Shown piece by piece: positions 9,307-17,628 of a stretch of 64,000 bases of DNA. Within the stretch, counting starts at the first letter, position 1, and every line of letters starts with the position of its first letter. The translations under genes were made by a program, and so were the position numbers. The stretch is from Acinetobacter defluvii (GTDB lineage: Bacteria > Pseudomonadota > Gammaproteobacteria > Pseudomonadales > Moraxellaceae). The notes under the pieces are model-generated. The model saw only the letters and a list, made by a program, of their open reading frames with translations, was not told where the DNA came from and made no database searches. Location of the stretch: contig NZ_CP029396.2 of assembly GCF_001704615.3 (NCBI RefSeq), positions 124,001 through 188,000 of the forward strand. The letters are read 5' to 3'.

Positions 9307-9720
9307 TTACGCTTTACCAGTAATAGTGTTCGCAGCAGAGAACATGATGAAGCCTACGATTGATAACGCACCACCCACACCAATACAGATCCAAGCAGTT
9401 TTCTTTTTCTTTTGTTGATCTTCTTCTGATGTATACATCATATACAAACCAGTACCAACTAAGCCTAAACCAAGCACCATGAACACTACGATTAAGAATT
9501 TATAAACGTTTTGACCTAATGTTTCACCACGGCCTAAGATTTCATTCGCATCAGAACCAGCAGCGTGTTTTCCGTAAGCTGTACCACCTGGGTTCCATGT
9601 GCCAGTGTTTGCATATGCAACTTGACCCATTAATGCAGAAACAAAAGCTAAAAACATTACTTTTGCGCGGAATGCAGTCGCTTTTACAGTGCGAACTGAG
9701 TGTTTTACTAATGATACCAT
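9307..9720 (-). CDS. traR: TraR/DotP-type small exported membrane protein (pilin-like)
   Basis: I choose the ATG at 9720 (protein MVSLVKHSV…, 137 residues) because AAAGGA lies just upstream; an ATG two codons earlier is possible, and the open frame itself extends to 9777. The protein has a signal peptide ending in VAYA, a short glycine-rich region, and two membrane segments (about YKFLIVVFMVLGLGLVGTG and WICIGVGGALSIVGFIMF) joined by a basic loop with KKKK. Size and layout resemble TraR of IncI plasmids, IcmD/DotP, and VirB2-like pilins. It is the last gene of the leftward tra operon and directly follows the traQ-like gene, as in IncI plasmids. Whether it is the pilus subunit is inference. 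Confidence 0.72.
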   Translation of the reverse strand: MVSLVKHSVRTVKATAFRAKVMFLAFVSALMGQVAYANTGTWNPGGTAYGKHAAGSDANEILGRGETLGQNVYKFLIVVFMVLGLGLVGTGLYMMYTSEEDQQKKKKTAWICIGVGGALSIVGFIMFSAANTITGKA

Positions 9721-9887
9721 TGTCATTTTCCTTTTATTTAATATACGGGAGCTAATCTCCGCACTGTAATTAAACATTCTTAAAACCCTATTGCTTTAAG
9801 TTGCTTAATTTTAAACTTCTCGTTAAATATCTTCAATATCTTATACAAGGTTTTTAAGAAACTCTCACCCTATTTTAAGAAGATTGT

Positions 9888-10463
9888 TTAAAATATTGTA
9901 AAAAAGGTTCCTCCTATTTGTGTTCCAAAGGTATTAACAAAGACATCGTGTACGTCCTGAACGTATACGCATAATACACCTGTTATAATTAAAACCCATG
10001 CTTTGCGGTATGTCGCATTGCCTTGAGCATCAATTTTCTCTACAAAACCATATAAGCCACGAGCTACCGCTATAATCCCTACCAGTTGCGTAAAACCTAC
10101 AACCGCCGTAACGATATATGCACCTAAATCATTAGCACCAGCATTAGGCAAGTAACTTTGTACCGTTACAAGTTCTATGCCATTACCACCAAACAATGAA
10201 GAACCTAGTGCACCAATGATATATCCGTCATATCCAAGTGATGCAAAAGCACCACCGATAAGAATCTTCAACAATGCCCCACCAGTGGTAGGCTCTTTCA
10301 TTCCATGACCAAAGAACTTTTGTTGAGGTGATGATGCTTGCACTAAGTCAAAAAGCGCCGTGCCAGTAATCACCAACCCCGTTACAACAAAGCAAATGCG
10401 TATAAAGCTTAGTAGTGGACCGTATATGTTTAATATCGCTTTAACTATATCTAATGCATCCAC
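9888..10463 (-). CDS. traQ: TraQ/IcmC (DotE)-like membrane protein
   Basis: This 191-residue integral membrane protein has about four hydrophobic segments: near residues 12-42, 66-85, 110-135 and 150-165. The glycine-rich pattern LLKILIGGAFASLGYDG is typical of the IcmC/DotE-TraQ group of type IVB systems. Its position between traP and traR and its length fit IncI TraQ. The start is GTG at 10463, with AAGGA upstream. It is expected to be an inner-membrane part of the channel. Paralogy with the neighbouring TraR-like protein is possible but not clear by eye. Confidence 0.75.
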   Translation of the reverse strand: MDALDIVKAILNIYGPLLSFIRICFVVTGLVITGTALFDLVQASSPQQKFFGHGMKEPTTGGALLKILIGGAFASLGYDGYIIGALGSSLFGGNGIELVTVQSYLPNAGANDLGAYIVTAVVGFTQLVGIIAVARGLYGFVEKIDAQGNATYRKAWVLIITGVLCVYVQDVHDVFVNTFGTQIGGTFFTIF

Positions 10464-10473
10464 GCTATTTTCC

Positions 10474-11355
10474 TTATTTCACCCAAATGGCTTGTTCGTT
10501 TTCGTCAACAGCATAGACCGTGCGATTGTCTGGCATCTTCTGACCTACATAGACTGTATATGTATGGTTTTGAGAATCTGTCATCCAAGCGCGATCGCCT
10601 ACAACCGCAAAAGCATCCAAGCGTTTTGCACCTTTTGGAATTGATAAGGTTTTAGATCCCGATGTACTTAAAGCCTTTTGCTTAGTCTGGTCTTTAGCTA
10701 TTTTGATTAAACTAGTCTTTAATTCCTTAATTGCCTGTTCTTGCAATTCAACAAGGTTTTTAAGATCGTCATTTTCAGCTTTCAGTTGTTCATTTTTGAT
10801 TATGGTTTCTGATTGAGCAACTGCAGTTTGTTCGCCGTTTTGTACTTGCCCATGCGCTTGCTCTTTTTCTTTCAAACGTTGTAATAAAATAAGTGCATTC
10901 GTACCCTGACTTTGATAGAAGTTAACTGCCTCTATTCCTAGATCAGAATCAATCGGATACGACATGGATTTGTACATAATCATGTATTGACCAGTGGTAG
11001 GATCTTTAAACACAATATTTTCATCAACAATGAACGCCGTATCATCAGCAATACTATTGTCCTTTAAAGGTTGTTGATTTTGGTTGTATGTTGCTTGTGT
11101 TTGTTGAATGCCTTGACCAACAGTATCAATGGATTCTGGTGTTTGTTCTGGAGCAACTGCCGTGCTGACGTCTTTTGGTTTACTCATTTGTATCCAAAAG
11201 AAAGTACCAATCATAATTAAGGCAATAACACCAATAACAATAAGAAGTTTTGGAGGAATACCACCCTTCGCACTACCTTCGCCTTTTTGGGGTTTGCCTT
11301 CAGCATCTTTTAGATTTTTCTTTGCCTGTTCAGCAGTCATTTGATTATCAGACAT
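10474..11355 (-). CDS. dotF: DotF/IcmG/TraP-like inner-membrane core protein
   Basis: This 293-residue bitopic protein has a cytoplasmic N-terminus rich in K, E and G, one membrane segment (about residues 34-52, LLIVIGVIALIMIGTFFWI), then a long periplasmic part. The latter has a coiled coil around residues 170-225 (KNEQLKAENDDLKNLVELQE) and a small C-terminal β-rich domain. This layout and the place between traO/dotG and traQ match DotF/IcmG and TraP. DotF-type proteins belong to the envelope-spanning core. The start has AAGGGG eight bases upstream, five bp after dotG ends. Sequence similarity in this family is weak, so the call rests on order and topology. Confidence 0.78.
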   Translation of the reverse strand: MSDNQMTAEQAKKNLKDAEGKPQKGEGSAKGGIPPKLLIVIGVIALIMIGTFFWIQMSKPKDVSTAVAPEQTPESIDTVGQGIQQTQATYNQNQQPLKDNSIADDTAFIVDENIVFKDPTTGQYMIMYKSMSYPIDSDLGIEAVNFYQSQGTNALILLQRLKEKEQAHGQVQNGEQTAVAQSETIIKNEQLKAENDDLKNLVELQEQAIKELKTSLIKIAKDQTKQKALSTSGSKTLSIPKGAKRLDAFAVVGDRAWMTDSQNHTYTVYVGQKMPDNRTVYAVDENEQAIWVK

Positions 11356-11360
11356 TTCGC

Positions 11361-12872
11361 TTACCCCTTATTTTTCGGTGTTGTTACGTCAGCATCAAAA
11401 AAGACTTCAAATACTTTTCCGCTGTTAACGATATACGTAGTTGGTCGAACTGTTGATGTACGTGCCATGTTCGCCATTTCCGTACCAACGTTACCAATGA
11501 TGTTCCCGGCAATTTCTTTATCGTTTGGCTCTTCCTTCGTGCTTACAACATTGCCAGTATTTGTGATTTGGGTTGTACCAATGTTTTGATAGGCTTGTCC
11601 GTAACCCTCAAAGATTCCAGCAGTAACCATACCGCCAAGCTTTTGCAAAGTGTGTTTTTGGACTTTATCAGCCATGCCCGATTGTTTTGTTCCAAGAGTT
11701 AAAGCTCGTACTTGGATTGCATACTCTTCGCCCTTAAACAACATACGGGTAAAGTTAAATTCAATATCCGCAGTATTCAGACCAACAGTACCAATAAGTT
11801 TTGCGCCGTTAAATTTACCGCCAATAACAGTAGCAAATAGGTTTTTACCTTTATCAGTATTCACACCTGTATCTAAACGCGCTTTCATTGTTGTACCAGC
11901 TTTAATGATTGCTAGTCCTTTAGTAGATTCGCTAGTCGTATTCGCAACGTTCAAGCTTCCAAGGTTTTGTTGCCCTTCCGATGCTTTAGTGTTGTGTGAA
12001 TATTTATATGTTGAATATCCGTTGACCTTGTTCTTTGTATTAGAAAACGCAGCAAGTTGATCAACAAAAGCAGTTTGACTTAATTCACGCGTTGCAGCAT
12101 TACGTTCTGCATAAGCAGCTGCTTGTTGGCTATATACACTAGCAACATCATTAGCAGCAGATGAAGCATGTTCATATTGTTGCGCGTAGTTAGTTTGATA
12201 AATCGGTGCGTTTTGATTAGCACCGTTTTGTGTTTGTGGTTGTTGTGGTAGACCACCGCTAGTTGGTTGAGGTAATGCACCACCTTGATTTGCCATATTA
12301 GCTCTGGCCATCTGGTCAAGTTCAAGCGTAATATTTGGTGTACCACCTGTTGCAGAACCGTTTACAGGTTGCCCATTTGGACCTGTAATAAAATTCTGAT
12401 CGTTCAGATCGCCGTTTGGATCTTGTGTTGCAACTGTTTTAAATTCGGGCAAATAGCTTTCACCATTTTTGCCAGCTCGAGCAGCTTCTTCAGCTTGTTT
12501 TTGACGTTCATATTCTACATATTCAGGAGGGATAACATTTGTACCCTGTCCTTGGATTTCTGGTGTAGCAATAGCAACCTGATTATCTAAAGCTAGTTGG
12601 TCACTTTTCCCCATTGGGTTAAACATAAAAAAGCCTAATCCACCAACTACTACCAAACCAATAATTGCAACAACGCGAAAGCGCGTATCTGCAAAAACAC
12701 GTTTTTTGTTAGCAGTTTTAATACTTGTATTTTTCAGTTTTTTAGGTTGGTCTTCTTCTGAATGAACTTGGTTTGCAGAAATAATAGTTTCATCGGTAGT
12801 ACCTACTTCAGTGCTACGACTAGAATTCTCTTCAATGTCATTCGGGTTATTTTGTTGGTTCGTTGAATCCAT
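11361..12872 (-). CDS. dotG: DotG/IcmE/TraO core-complex protein (VirB10-like)
   Basis: This 503-residue protein has a short acidic/basic cytoplasmic N-terminus, one membrane segment (about residues 66-84, RVVAIIGLVVVGGLGFFMF), a Q-, N- and P-rich linker (about 150-260) and a C-terminal VirB10/TrbI-type domain. That domain contains IKAGTTMKARLDTGVNTDKG, FNGAKLIGTVGL and LGGMVTAGIFEGYGQAYQ, which are hallmarks of the VirB10 family. DotG/TraO spans both membranes and forms the central channel with DotH. It is shorter than Legionella DotG, which has pentapeptide-like repeats missing here, and near the IncI TraO size. It sits in the conserved traN-traO-traP order. Confidence 0.92.
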   Translation of the reverse strand: MDSTNQQNNPNDIEENSSRSTEVGTTDETIISANQVHSEEDQPKKLKNTSIKTANKKRVFADTRFRVVAIIGLVVVGGLGFFMFNPMGKSDQLALDNQVAIATPEIQGQGTNVIPPEYVEYERQKQAEEAARAGKNGESYLPEFKTVATQDPNGDLNDQNFITGPNGQPVNGSATGGTPNITLELDQMARANMANQGGALPQPTSGGLPQQPQTQNGANQNAPIYQTNYAQQYEHASSAANDVASVYSQQAAAYAERNAATRELSQTAFVDQLAAFSNTKNKVNGYSTYKYSHNTKASEGQQNLGSLNVANTTSESTKGLAIIKAGTTMKARLDTGVNTDKGKNLFATVIGGKFNGAKLIGTVGLNTADIEFNFTRMLFKGEEYAIQVRALTLGTKQSGMADKVQKHTLQKLGGMVTAGIFEGYGQAYQNIGTTQITNTGNVVSTKEEPNDKEIAGNIIGNVGTEMANMARTSTVRPTTYIVNSGKVFEVFFDADVTTPKNKG

Positions 12873-12893
12873 TTTTAATTCTCACTTAATGAC

Positions 12894-13841
12894 TTAAAAT
12901 GCGTCTTCGAGGTAAACAGTTTTAGGTGTACCGCCAGTCGTTGAAAATGTGATGTACTTCAGATCTTCAGAATCTTCATAACGGAAGATCTTCATACCGT
13001 TGTTAGCGCGGAAAGAACTCAAAAAGGCTGGTTGAATAACACCAAAGTTACTACGCACATATATATAGCCACCAAACTTCCAAGCACGGACATTAGGACT
13101 ATCGGTTCGCATTTCAACAGCACCCTCAGGCGCTAAGCCATCCATAAATTGCAAACTCACACCATCTGGAATAATCGATGTTTGATTGCCTGTTGAATAC
13201 ATAGCTTTGGCTGTTGGGCTTCGACCAGGTATACGTGCGTCTACACGAACATCTAAATCACGTTGGCCAGTAGCTAACATCAAAATTACTGGAGCACCCA
13301 ATCCCTTTAATGTGACCGTTACGTTTCCGAAAGCAGCTGGATCTAATGGTTCGATTGAAAGGATGTTAGTTTCAGGGATTTCGTCTGGCTCTTTTTCGTT
13401 TTGCTCACCTAAGCCATCTGAGAAACGTCCACGGTCCAAAGAAATCTTTTCAATGTTCCATGGATTTCCTGAAGAATCGGTAAAGACAATAGTAGATAGC
13501 ATGCCAGCGCTTAAACGAATTACTGGCGGTTCCTCACCAGGGTTTAATGAAATACCCAAACTACGGGTTTTCGCTTGTGGCGTATTTACATAAGGACTAG
13601 AAAGGCTTCGTTTTTGTTGCAACAAAAGTCCTTTAACTATTTTTGTTTGCTCAGGTGTGAACTGCAAACCAACAAGATTGTGAACCTGTCTGTCAATTTC
13701 CGATGCTGTATCAACTACCTCAGGTGCAACCAAAGGAGATTGAGCATCCGCAAAAGTATTCGGAGGCATATCAGCAGCATTAACTATTGTAGTTAATGCA
13801 GTAGAAGCAAAAAGAGCCAAAGATAATTTTTTCAATTTCAT
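12894..13841 (-). CDS. dotH: DotH/IcmK/TraN outer-membrane core protein
   Basis: I prefer the ATG at 13841 (MKLKKLSLALFAST…, 315 residues) because it follows TTGGA at good spacing; an ATG three codons earlier is also possible. A signal peptide ends near VNA. The mature part has a helical stretch with EIDRQVHNLVGLQFTPEQ and a proline-containing GEEPPVIRLSAGMLSTIVF segment typical of DotH/TraN. The β-rich C-terminal half contains VRAWKFGGYIYVRS and LKYITFSTTGGTPKTVYL. DotH forms the outer-membrane ring with DotC and DotD. The gene starts 13 bp after traM ends, in the usual traM-traN-traO order. Confidence 0.9.
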   Translation of the reverse strand: MKLKKLSLALFASTALTTIVNAADMPPNTFADAQSPLVAPEVVDTASEIDRQVHNLVGLQFTPEQTKIVKGLLLQQKRSLSSPYVNTPQAKTRSLGISLNPGEEPPVIRLSAGMLSTIVFTDSSGNPWNIEKISLDRGRFSDGLGEQNEKEPDEIPETNILSIEPLDPAAFGNVTVTLKGLGAPVILMLATGQRDLDVRVDARIPGRSPTAKAMYSTGNQTSIIPDGVSLQFMDGLAPEGAVEMRTDSPNVRAWKFGGYIYVRSNFGVIQPAFLSSFRANNGMKIFRYEDSEDLKYITFSTTGGTPKTVYLEDAF

Positions 13842-13854
13842 AAGTATCATCCAA

Positions 13855-14538
13855 TTAACGCGCTGGAGTTAACGTAATTGTCTTAACAGCAATACCGTTG
13901 TAGTTCAGATAAGAACGTGGATGCTCAACAATAGTAACTGTCGCAATGAAGCGGTGAGTCTCTTTAGGTTGTTTGTCACCTAAGAAGAATTGAGTAGTGA
14001 TAGGAACACGAACAGTCCAACTAGGTTCTGCAGCATGTAAATCACGGTTTTCGATTTGTGGAACATCAGTAGCAGTAGTTCGCATCGTTAGGTTGTTTTG
14101 TACGATTGTGCCAACTGTTTGTGATTGAGCGATTTGCTTCATCAATGAATCTTTACCGCCCTCAGTGAAATACATTGAACCAGCATTGTTAATAACGTCA
14201 CGCCAGTTCAAGAAATCAAAGTTGTAGACAGAAAGAATTGCACTCTTACCGAATTCAGAAATAACAACGTCAGTAACGCGAGGGTTTTTTGATGCTTCGA
14301 TTGGACAGATAACCGAGTTATCTACTGTTTGAACAGCTTTGACTTTTGGGTATGCATTAAAGGCAGCAAAAATAATCATCGCAAGAACAGCACTCACGAT
14401 AAAAGCGAAAAACACGAAAACAAGCCATCGTCTTAACTTTGCAATCTCCTTATCTTTTTCATCCACCTGTTTTCTGAGCCAAAGACTAGGATCACAAGAA
14501 CCTATTTCAGCGTTTTCATTAGATTTGTCTTTAGACAC
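13855..14538 (-). CDS. dotI: DotI/IcmL/TraM inner-membrane protein
   Basis: The open frame extends to 14649, but the likely start is GTG at 14538, with AGGAG seven bases upstream, giving 227 residues. The protein starts VSKDKSNENAE and has WLRKQVDEKDKEIAKLRRW before one membrane segment (about residues 46-72), as in IcmL/DotI. The periplasmic domain includes NSVICPIEASKNPRVTDVVI, SVYNFDFLNWRDVINNAGSM and WTVRVPITTQFFLGDKQ, matching the conserved YsPD-containing family pattern in outline. DotI/TraM is thought to form a VirB8-like inner-membrane ring. It lies between the traL-position gene and dotH, with 10 bp before the GTG. Confidence 0.88.
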   Translation of the reverse strand: MSKDKSNENAEIGSCDPSLWLRKQVDEKDKEIAKLRRWLVFVFFAFIVSAVLAMIIFAAFNAYPKVKAVQTVDNSVICPIEASKNPRVTDVVISEFGKSAILSVYNFDFLNWRDVINNAGSMYFTEGGKDSLMKQIAQSQTVGTIVQNNLTMRTTATDVPQIENRDLHAAEPSWTVRVPITTQFFLGDKQPKETHRFIATVTIVEHPRSYLNYNGIAVKTITLTPAR

Positions 14539-14548
14539 AACAGCACTC

Positions 14549-14836
14549 CTATTTCGCTGGCTGATATATAACAGATGGAATTGGACGATCTGATTTAGAG
14601 CTAAGCACACACTTAACTGGTGTGCCGTCATCAAAAACCAAAGATTCAAAATCTGTTGTGGTGAGTTTAAAAGCTACAAAACTAAGCGTTGTTAAAACGG
14701 TTAAAATGCACAATGAGGCAAACGTACTAACCAACACTCTTAAAAGCCTTGCGTATTTTCTTTTACCTATTATTGATACTTCAGCGTAAGGAGAACCCCA
14801 TGTTGAAGTAGTCAAATTAGTTTTAGAGTTATCCAT
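14549..14836 (-). CDS. Small membrane protein in traL position
   Basis: This 95-residue protein has a polar N-terminus, one strong membrane segment (about residues 29-56, LLRVLVSTFASLCILTVLTTL onward) and a short C-terminal domain with one cysteine. It lies directly after the recombinase-like gene (its ATG abuts that stop codon, suggesting translational coupling) and 10 bp before traM. In IncI plasmids traL holds this place upstream of traM. I cannot confirm homology by eye. It is probably an inner-membrane accessory of the transfer channel, inferred from context. Confidence 0.65.
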   Translation of the reverse strand: MDNSKTNLTTSTWGSPYAEVSIIGKRKYARLLRVLVSTFASLCILTVLTTLSFVAFKLTTTDFESLVFDDGTPVKCVLSSKSDRPIPSVIYQPAK

Positions 14837-16066
14837 TTAGTCAATCACTAAACCCGACTTTAATTCGTCCTTATAATAGTCGGTATTAAACTCATTTGCT
14901 ATATTAAGATCAAAATAATAAAAGGTATCTAGGTTATTAGCTAAAAGTGTTTTAACAAATTCATGGCTACCATTAACGTTTTCAATAGAATCTAAAGTAG
15001 GCTTTATACTAAAACCACTATGGCCTCTCCACTTTCGCCCATAAAAGTTAGAAGCAGTATCTTTACCAGCATGTCCAAAAGCACCAGCTATCACAAACTT
15101 ATCAATACCCTTTACCTTAGCATTTGCAATACATTGATGCCTTGTACTGTATAAAGTAGGTCGTTGATCTTCATTAGTTAAAACCTTGCCTCTAAGCTTA
15201 AAGTAATTGATATAACTTAAACGTAAACGCTCTTGCAGTATTTTAATAAAAGTCTGTTTTTCATCCCATCCAAAGGTATAGCCACTACTTTTATTTAAAC
15301 TAGATACCTTTCTCACATACCTATTTAGCAAGTTCCAATAAAGGTATATCTTTTCTTGATCTTCATGTTTAAGGTCATCAAGTATTAAATACCTTTTAAG
15401 TCCATTAGCCCGACCATGTGTAGCCTTGCCATTTTCCACAATCATGATCAGTTTTGGTCCTTTTACTGCACAACAGAATGAAACGGAAAACCACTCAACA
15501 GGACGCAATCCAACAACAAGATTGGCATCAACAAAAGCAACCATCATCCGATCAAACTCACTAACCCTGGTGTTACTCTCGTTCTTATGCTCGAATTCTC
15601 TTACCAAGTAGTTGTAAAACGTGCGTTCAAAGTACTTTGTTTTCAGCTCAGAAGTACGCTTAGGTTTGTCCTTATTAGCTGTATATTTTGTGTTAATGAT
15701 TCTTAAATATAATTCTTCTAAAAAATATTCATCAAAACCAGCATCTATATCTTCATCATTAATAGAGCCATTATTTAGCTCATTAAGCTTTAGACCGATT
15801 CCATACACTAAATATGCACGATATGTTCTAAATGTAGATTCCGCGTAATAACCATTTTCAGATTTAGTTTTAAATTCAGAATATATGTTTTCATATAACA
15901 TTTTTAAATCTAGCTCTGAACTATCTAAATGTTTATCAATTTTTTGCTTAAGCTCAATATCATATTTGGTCTTAGTAGAATACGGAAAATCTTCTATACG
16001 ACTTGTGTATTCTTTTAATGTCTTTGGATAGCTATTAGGATTCTCAAAACTGCTCACCACTACCAC
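14837..16066 (-). CDS. Tyrosine-recombinase-like protein at head of tra operon
   Basis: This protein of about 409 residues shows the catalytic series of the phage-integrase/tyrosine recombinase family. R188 is in VVGLRPVEW, a lysine is in the ENGKATHGR hairpin (about 214), R309 and H310 are in TLYSTRHQ, G331-H332 in AFGHAG, and the candidate nucleophile is Y342 in NFYGRKW. The residue three before R309 is tyrosine where the family usually has histidine. The N-terminal 150 residues are helical and likely form the DNA-binding arm domain. Several GTG codons cluster at the start (16066-16057) behind AAAGGG; the fourth, giving VSSFENP, is well spaced. It is the first gene of the leftward transfer operon, which is unusual. 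It might resolve dimers, invert a segment, or act only as a DNA-binding regulator. Confidence 0.8.
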   Translation of the reverse strand: MVVVSSFENPNSYPKTLKEYTSRIEDFPYSTKTKYDIELKQKIDKHLDSSELDLKMLYENIYSEFKTKSENGYYAESTFRTYRAYLVYGIGLKLNELNNGSINDEDIDAGFDEYFLEELYLRIINTKYTANKDKPKRTSELKTKYFERTFYNYLVREFEHKNESNTRVSEFDRMMVAFVDANLVVGLRPVEWFSVSFCCAVKGPKLIMIVENGKATHGRANGLKRYLILDDLKHEDQEKIYLYWNLLNRYVRKVSSLNKSSGYTFGWDEKQTFIKILQERLRLSYINYFKLRGKVLTNEDQRPTLYSTRHQCIANAKVKGIDKFVIAGAFGHAGKDTASNFYGRKWRGHSGFSIKPTLDSIENVNGSHEFVKTLLANNLDTFYYFDLNIANEFNTDYYKDELKSGLVID

Positions 16067-16137
16067 CCTTTATCCACATGCAAAACATGAGCACATACTA
16101 CAACGTTAAACACCTTTCTAAAAGTACTCGTTAAAAC

Positions 16138-16175
16138 GTTTTTCACTTTAAGCAAAATGTTTTTCACTTTTAAGC
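16138..16175. repeat. Pair of direct repeats GTTTTTCACTTT(T)AAGC
   Basis: GTTTTTCACTTTAAGC (16138-16153) is repeated with one extra T at 16159-16175. The copies are 21 bp apart start to start, i.e. two helical turns, and 70-110 bp upstream of the recombinase-like gene. The spacing fits a pair of binding sites for a regulator on one face of the DNA. Confidence 0.5.
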
Positions 16176-16493
16176 CCAATAAATGCGAATGTCTTTTTTG
16201 ACTCCTCTCTTGTTAGTACAGTGGAAAAATCAAAAAAATGAAGTTGAGAAATCATAAAAACACAGTGGACCTTTTTTACAGTGAAGTGCTTGATATGCAT
16301 AGTTTCAATAGTCTTTTGCCAGTTGCGATGCCTTAAATTTTTAGGGAAAAATACGACTCTAAGCCTATCATTATTGCAGTTTAATTGGTGTTTAAGGTGT
16401 CAAATCTTTATATTTAAGATGCACAGCACTAAACCATAAGATAGGTTTTTATAAGTAGCAGCTTTAATGTCTTTAAACTTTTAAATTAGGAAT

Positions 16494-16503
16494 GGTATAT
16501 ACC
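16494..16503. promoter_or_regulatory. GGTATATACC palindrome, putative operator (site 4)
   Basis: This perfect 10 bp palindrome lies in the divergent region between the two main tra operons, 428 bp from the leftward start and about 640 bp from the rightward start. It is farther from genes than the other copies. Confidence 0.4.
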
Positions 16504-16898
16504 AAGATGCATTTTTTCTTCAAACAGTTTTTATCAATTTATTTAATATTAAAGAAGCTGGCTTATAAATAAATTGCATTATCACCAATAATATTTTTAA
16601 TATTAATTAAAAAAAGCATATTAACATCTTTATTAATATACTTCTATACTGTAAAATATAAATTACAGCATTAACAATATTTTAATTAAAAAAAGAATAA
16701 ATGTACTTTGTTATTTTCTGTATAAATTATATTCTAAAAAAAGAACAAAAAAGAATAGAAAAGATAATAAAAAGAAAGAATAAGACTATAAAGGAATATA
16801 AAAGACGTCTAGCAAACTATAAGAGCTCATTTACTCTCTATAATTGATTGAAAAAAGTACGTTGTATTTCCATTTCAGATAGGTACTACTAAAAAAAA

Positions 16899-16921
16899 GC
16901 ATTGTTTTGGACAGACAATGC
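16899..16921 (-). terminator. Minus-strand terminator-like hairpin in non-coding region
   Basis: The 7 bp stem GCATTGT/ACAATGC with a 9 nt loop is followed on the minus strand by eight T residues. No annotated gene reads leftward into it: the nearest upstream sequence is the leader of dotD. It could end a small leftward RNA or antisense transcript. Confidence 0.5.
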
Positions 16922-17144
16922 ACTTAAAAAGAGTATTTTTTACAGATTTGTCTTGTTTAGGCCAGGTACGACTGCCTGAAGAACGCCCTTAGATATACGT
17001 TAAAGCTTATAAATTAGGTTTAAGCGAGTGCCTAAAAGTCGGCTTTATACCTTTTAAGGGATTTTTTATAATTAATAAAGTGCATTTTAATAGTTTTTAG
17101 ACTAAAATCATTTTGTCTTTATACCCACTTAATCCGGAGTAAAA

Positions 17145-17591
17145 ATGAAGCACAATAAAAAGCTTTTAAGCGTTCTTGTAATTGGTTTAATGATGTCTGG
17201 GTGTGCTAGTCGTGATGTAACGCAATTAAACGTAGCAAGCCCTTTATCTATTATATCTGAAGCATCTCAAGAGGCTTTAATTGCACAACAGAACTTAAAG
17301 AACTCTTCTGCAATTCAAATGCAAACTGTTCAGAAGAAACAAGGTAGCATCAACCATGACCTTTTAAATATCGACTACATAGGCGATCCAATACCTTTAA
17401 TTAAAAGTATTTCTAGCCAATACGGATACCGTTTTGTAGAAGCTGGTCCTACTCATGAGCTTCCAATTGTTAATTTTAATAAAAAGCGTCTTACTGGTGT
17501 AGAAGCTTTACGCGATGTTTCTGCATATTTAAATACTGCTTCGATAACTCTAGATCATCAAAATAAAAGTATTTTATTGACTTATAACTAA
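17145..17591 (+). CDS. dotD: DotD/TraH outer-membrane lipoprotein
   Basis: This 148-residue lipoprotein has the N-terminus MKHNKKLLSVLVIGLMMSGC, a signal peptide with lipobox MSGC; the cysteine at about residue 20 would be lipidated. The C-terminal domain (about 75-145) contains DYIGDPIPLIKSISSQYGYRF and KKRLTGVEALRDVSAYLN, matching DotD/TraH, whose fold resembles secretin N-domains. DotD works with DotC to place DotH in the outer membrane. It is the first gene of the rightward operon with GGAG before the ATG. Confidence 0.9.
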   Translation: MKHNKKLLSVLVIGLMMSGCASRDVTQLNVASPLSIISEASQEALIAQQNLKNSSAIQMQTVQKKQGSINHDLLNIDYIGDPIPLIKSISSQYGYRFVEAGPTHELPIVNFNKKRLTGVEALRDVSAYLNTASITLDHQNKSILLTYN

Positions 17592-17628
17592 TACCCTTTA
17601 AATCCTTTTATACATATCTGGAGTTTTT

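Larger units (their letters stand above)
16067..17144. other. AT-rich divergent intergenic region between the two tra operons
   Basis: This 1.08 kb stretch separates the leftward recombinase-traL-R operon from the rightward dotDCB operon and must hold both promoters. I find no convincing coding frame. It contains a 16-bp direct repeat (16138-16175), a GGTATATACC site (16494-16503), a long very AT-rich segment (about 16,540-16,800) and a minus-strand terminator-like hairpin (16899-16921). It also holds a more GC-rich patch near 16,950-17,000 with self-complementary CAGG/CCTG. It could include an origin of transfer or a small RNA, but I see no diagnostic oriT sequence. Confidence 0.5.

Noticed and set aside
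16540..16800. Possible gene or oriT in the very AT-rich stretch
   Set aside because: No open frame with a start signal and no recognisable nic-like sequence; left as non-coding.
16067..17144. Invertible promoter (shufflon-like) for the tyrosine recombinase
   Set aside because: I found a direct repeat, but no clear pair of long inverted repeats that could flank an invertible segment.
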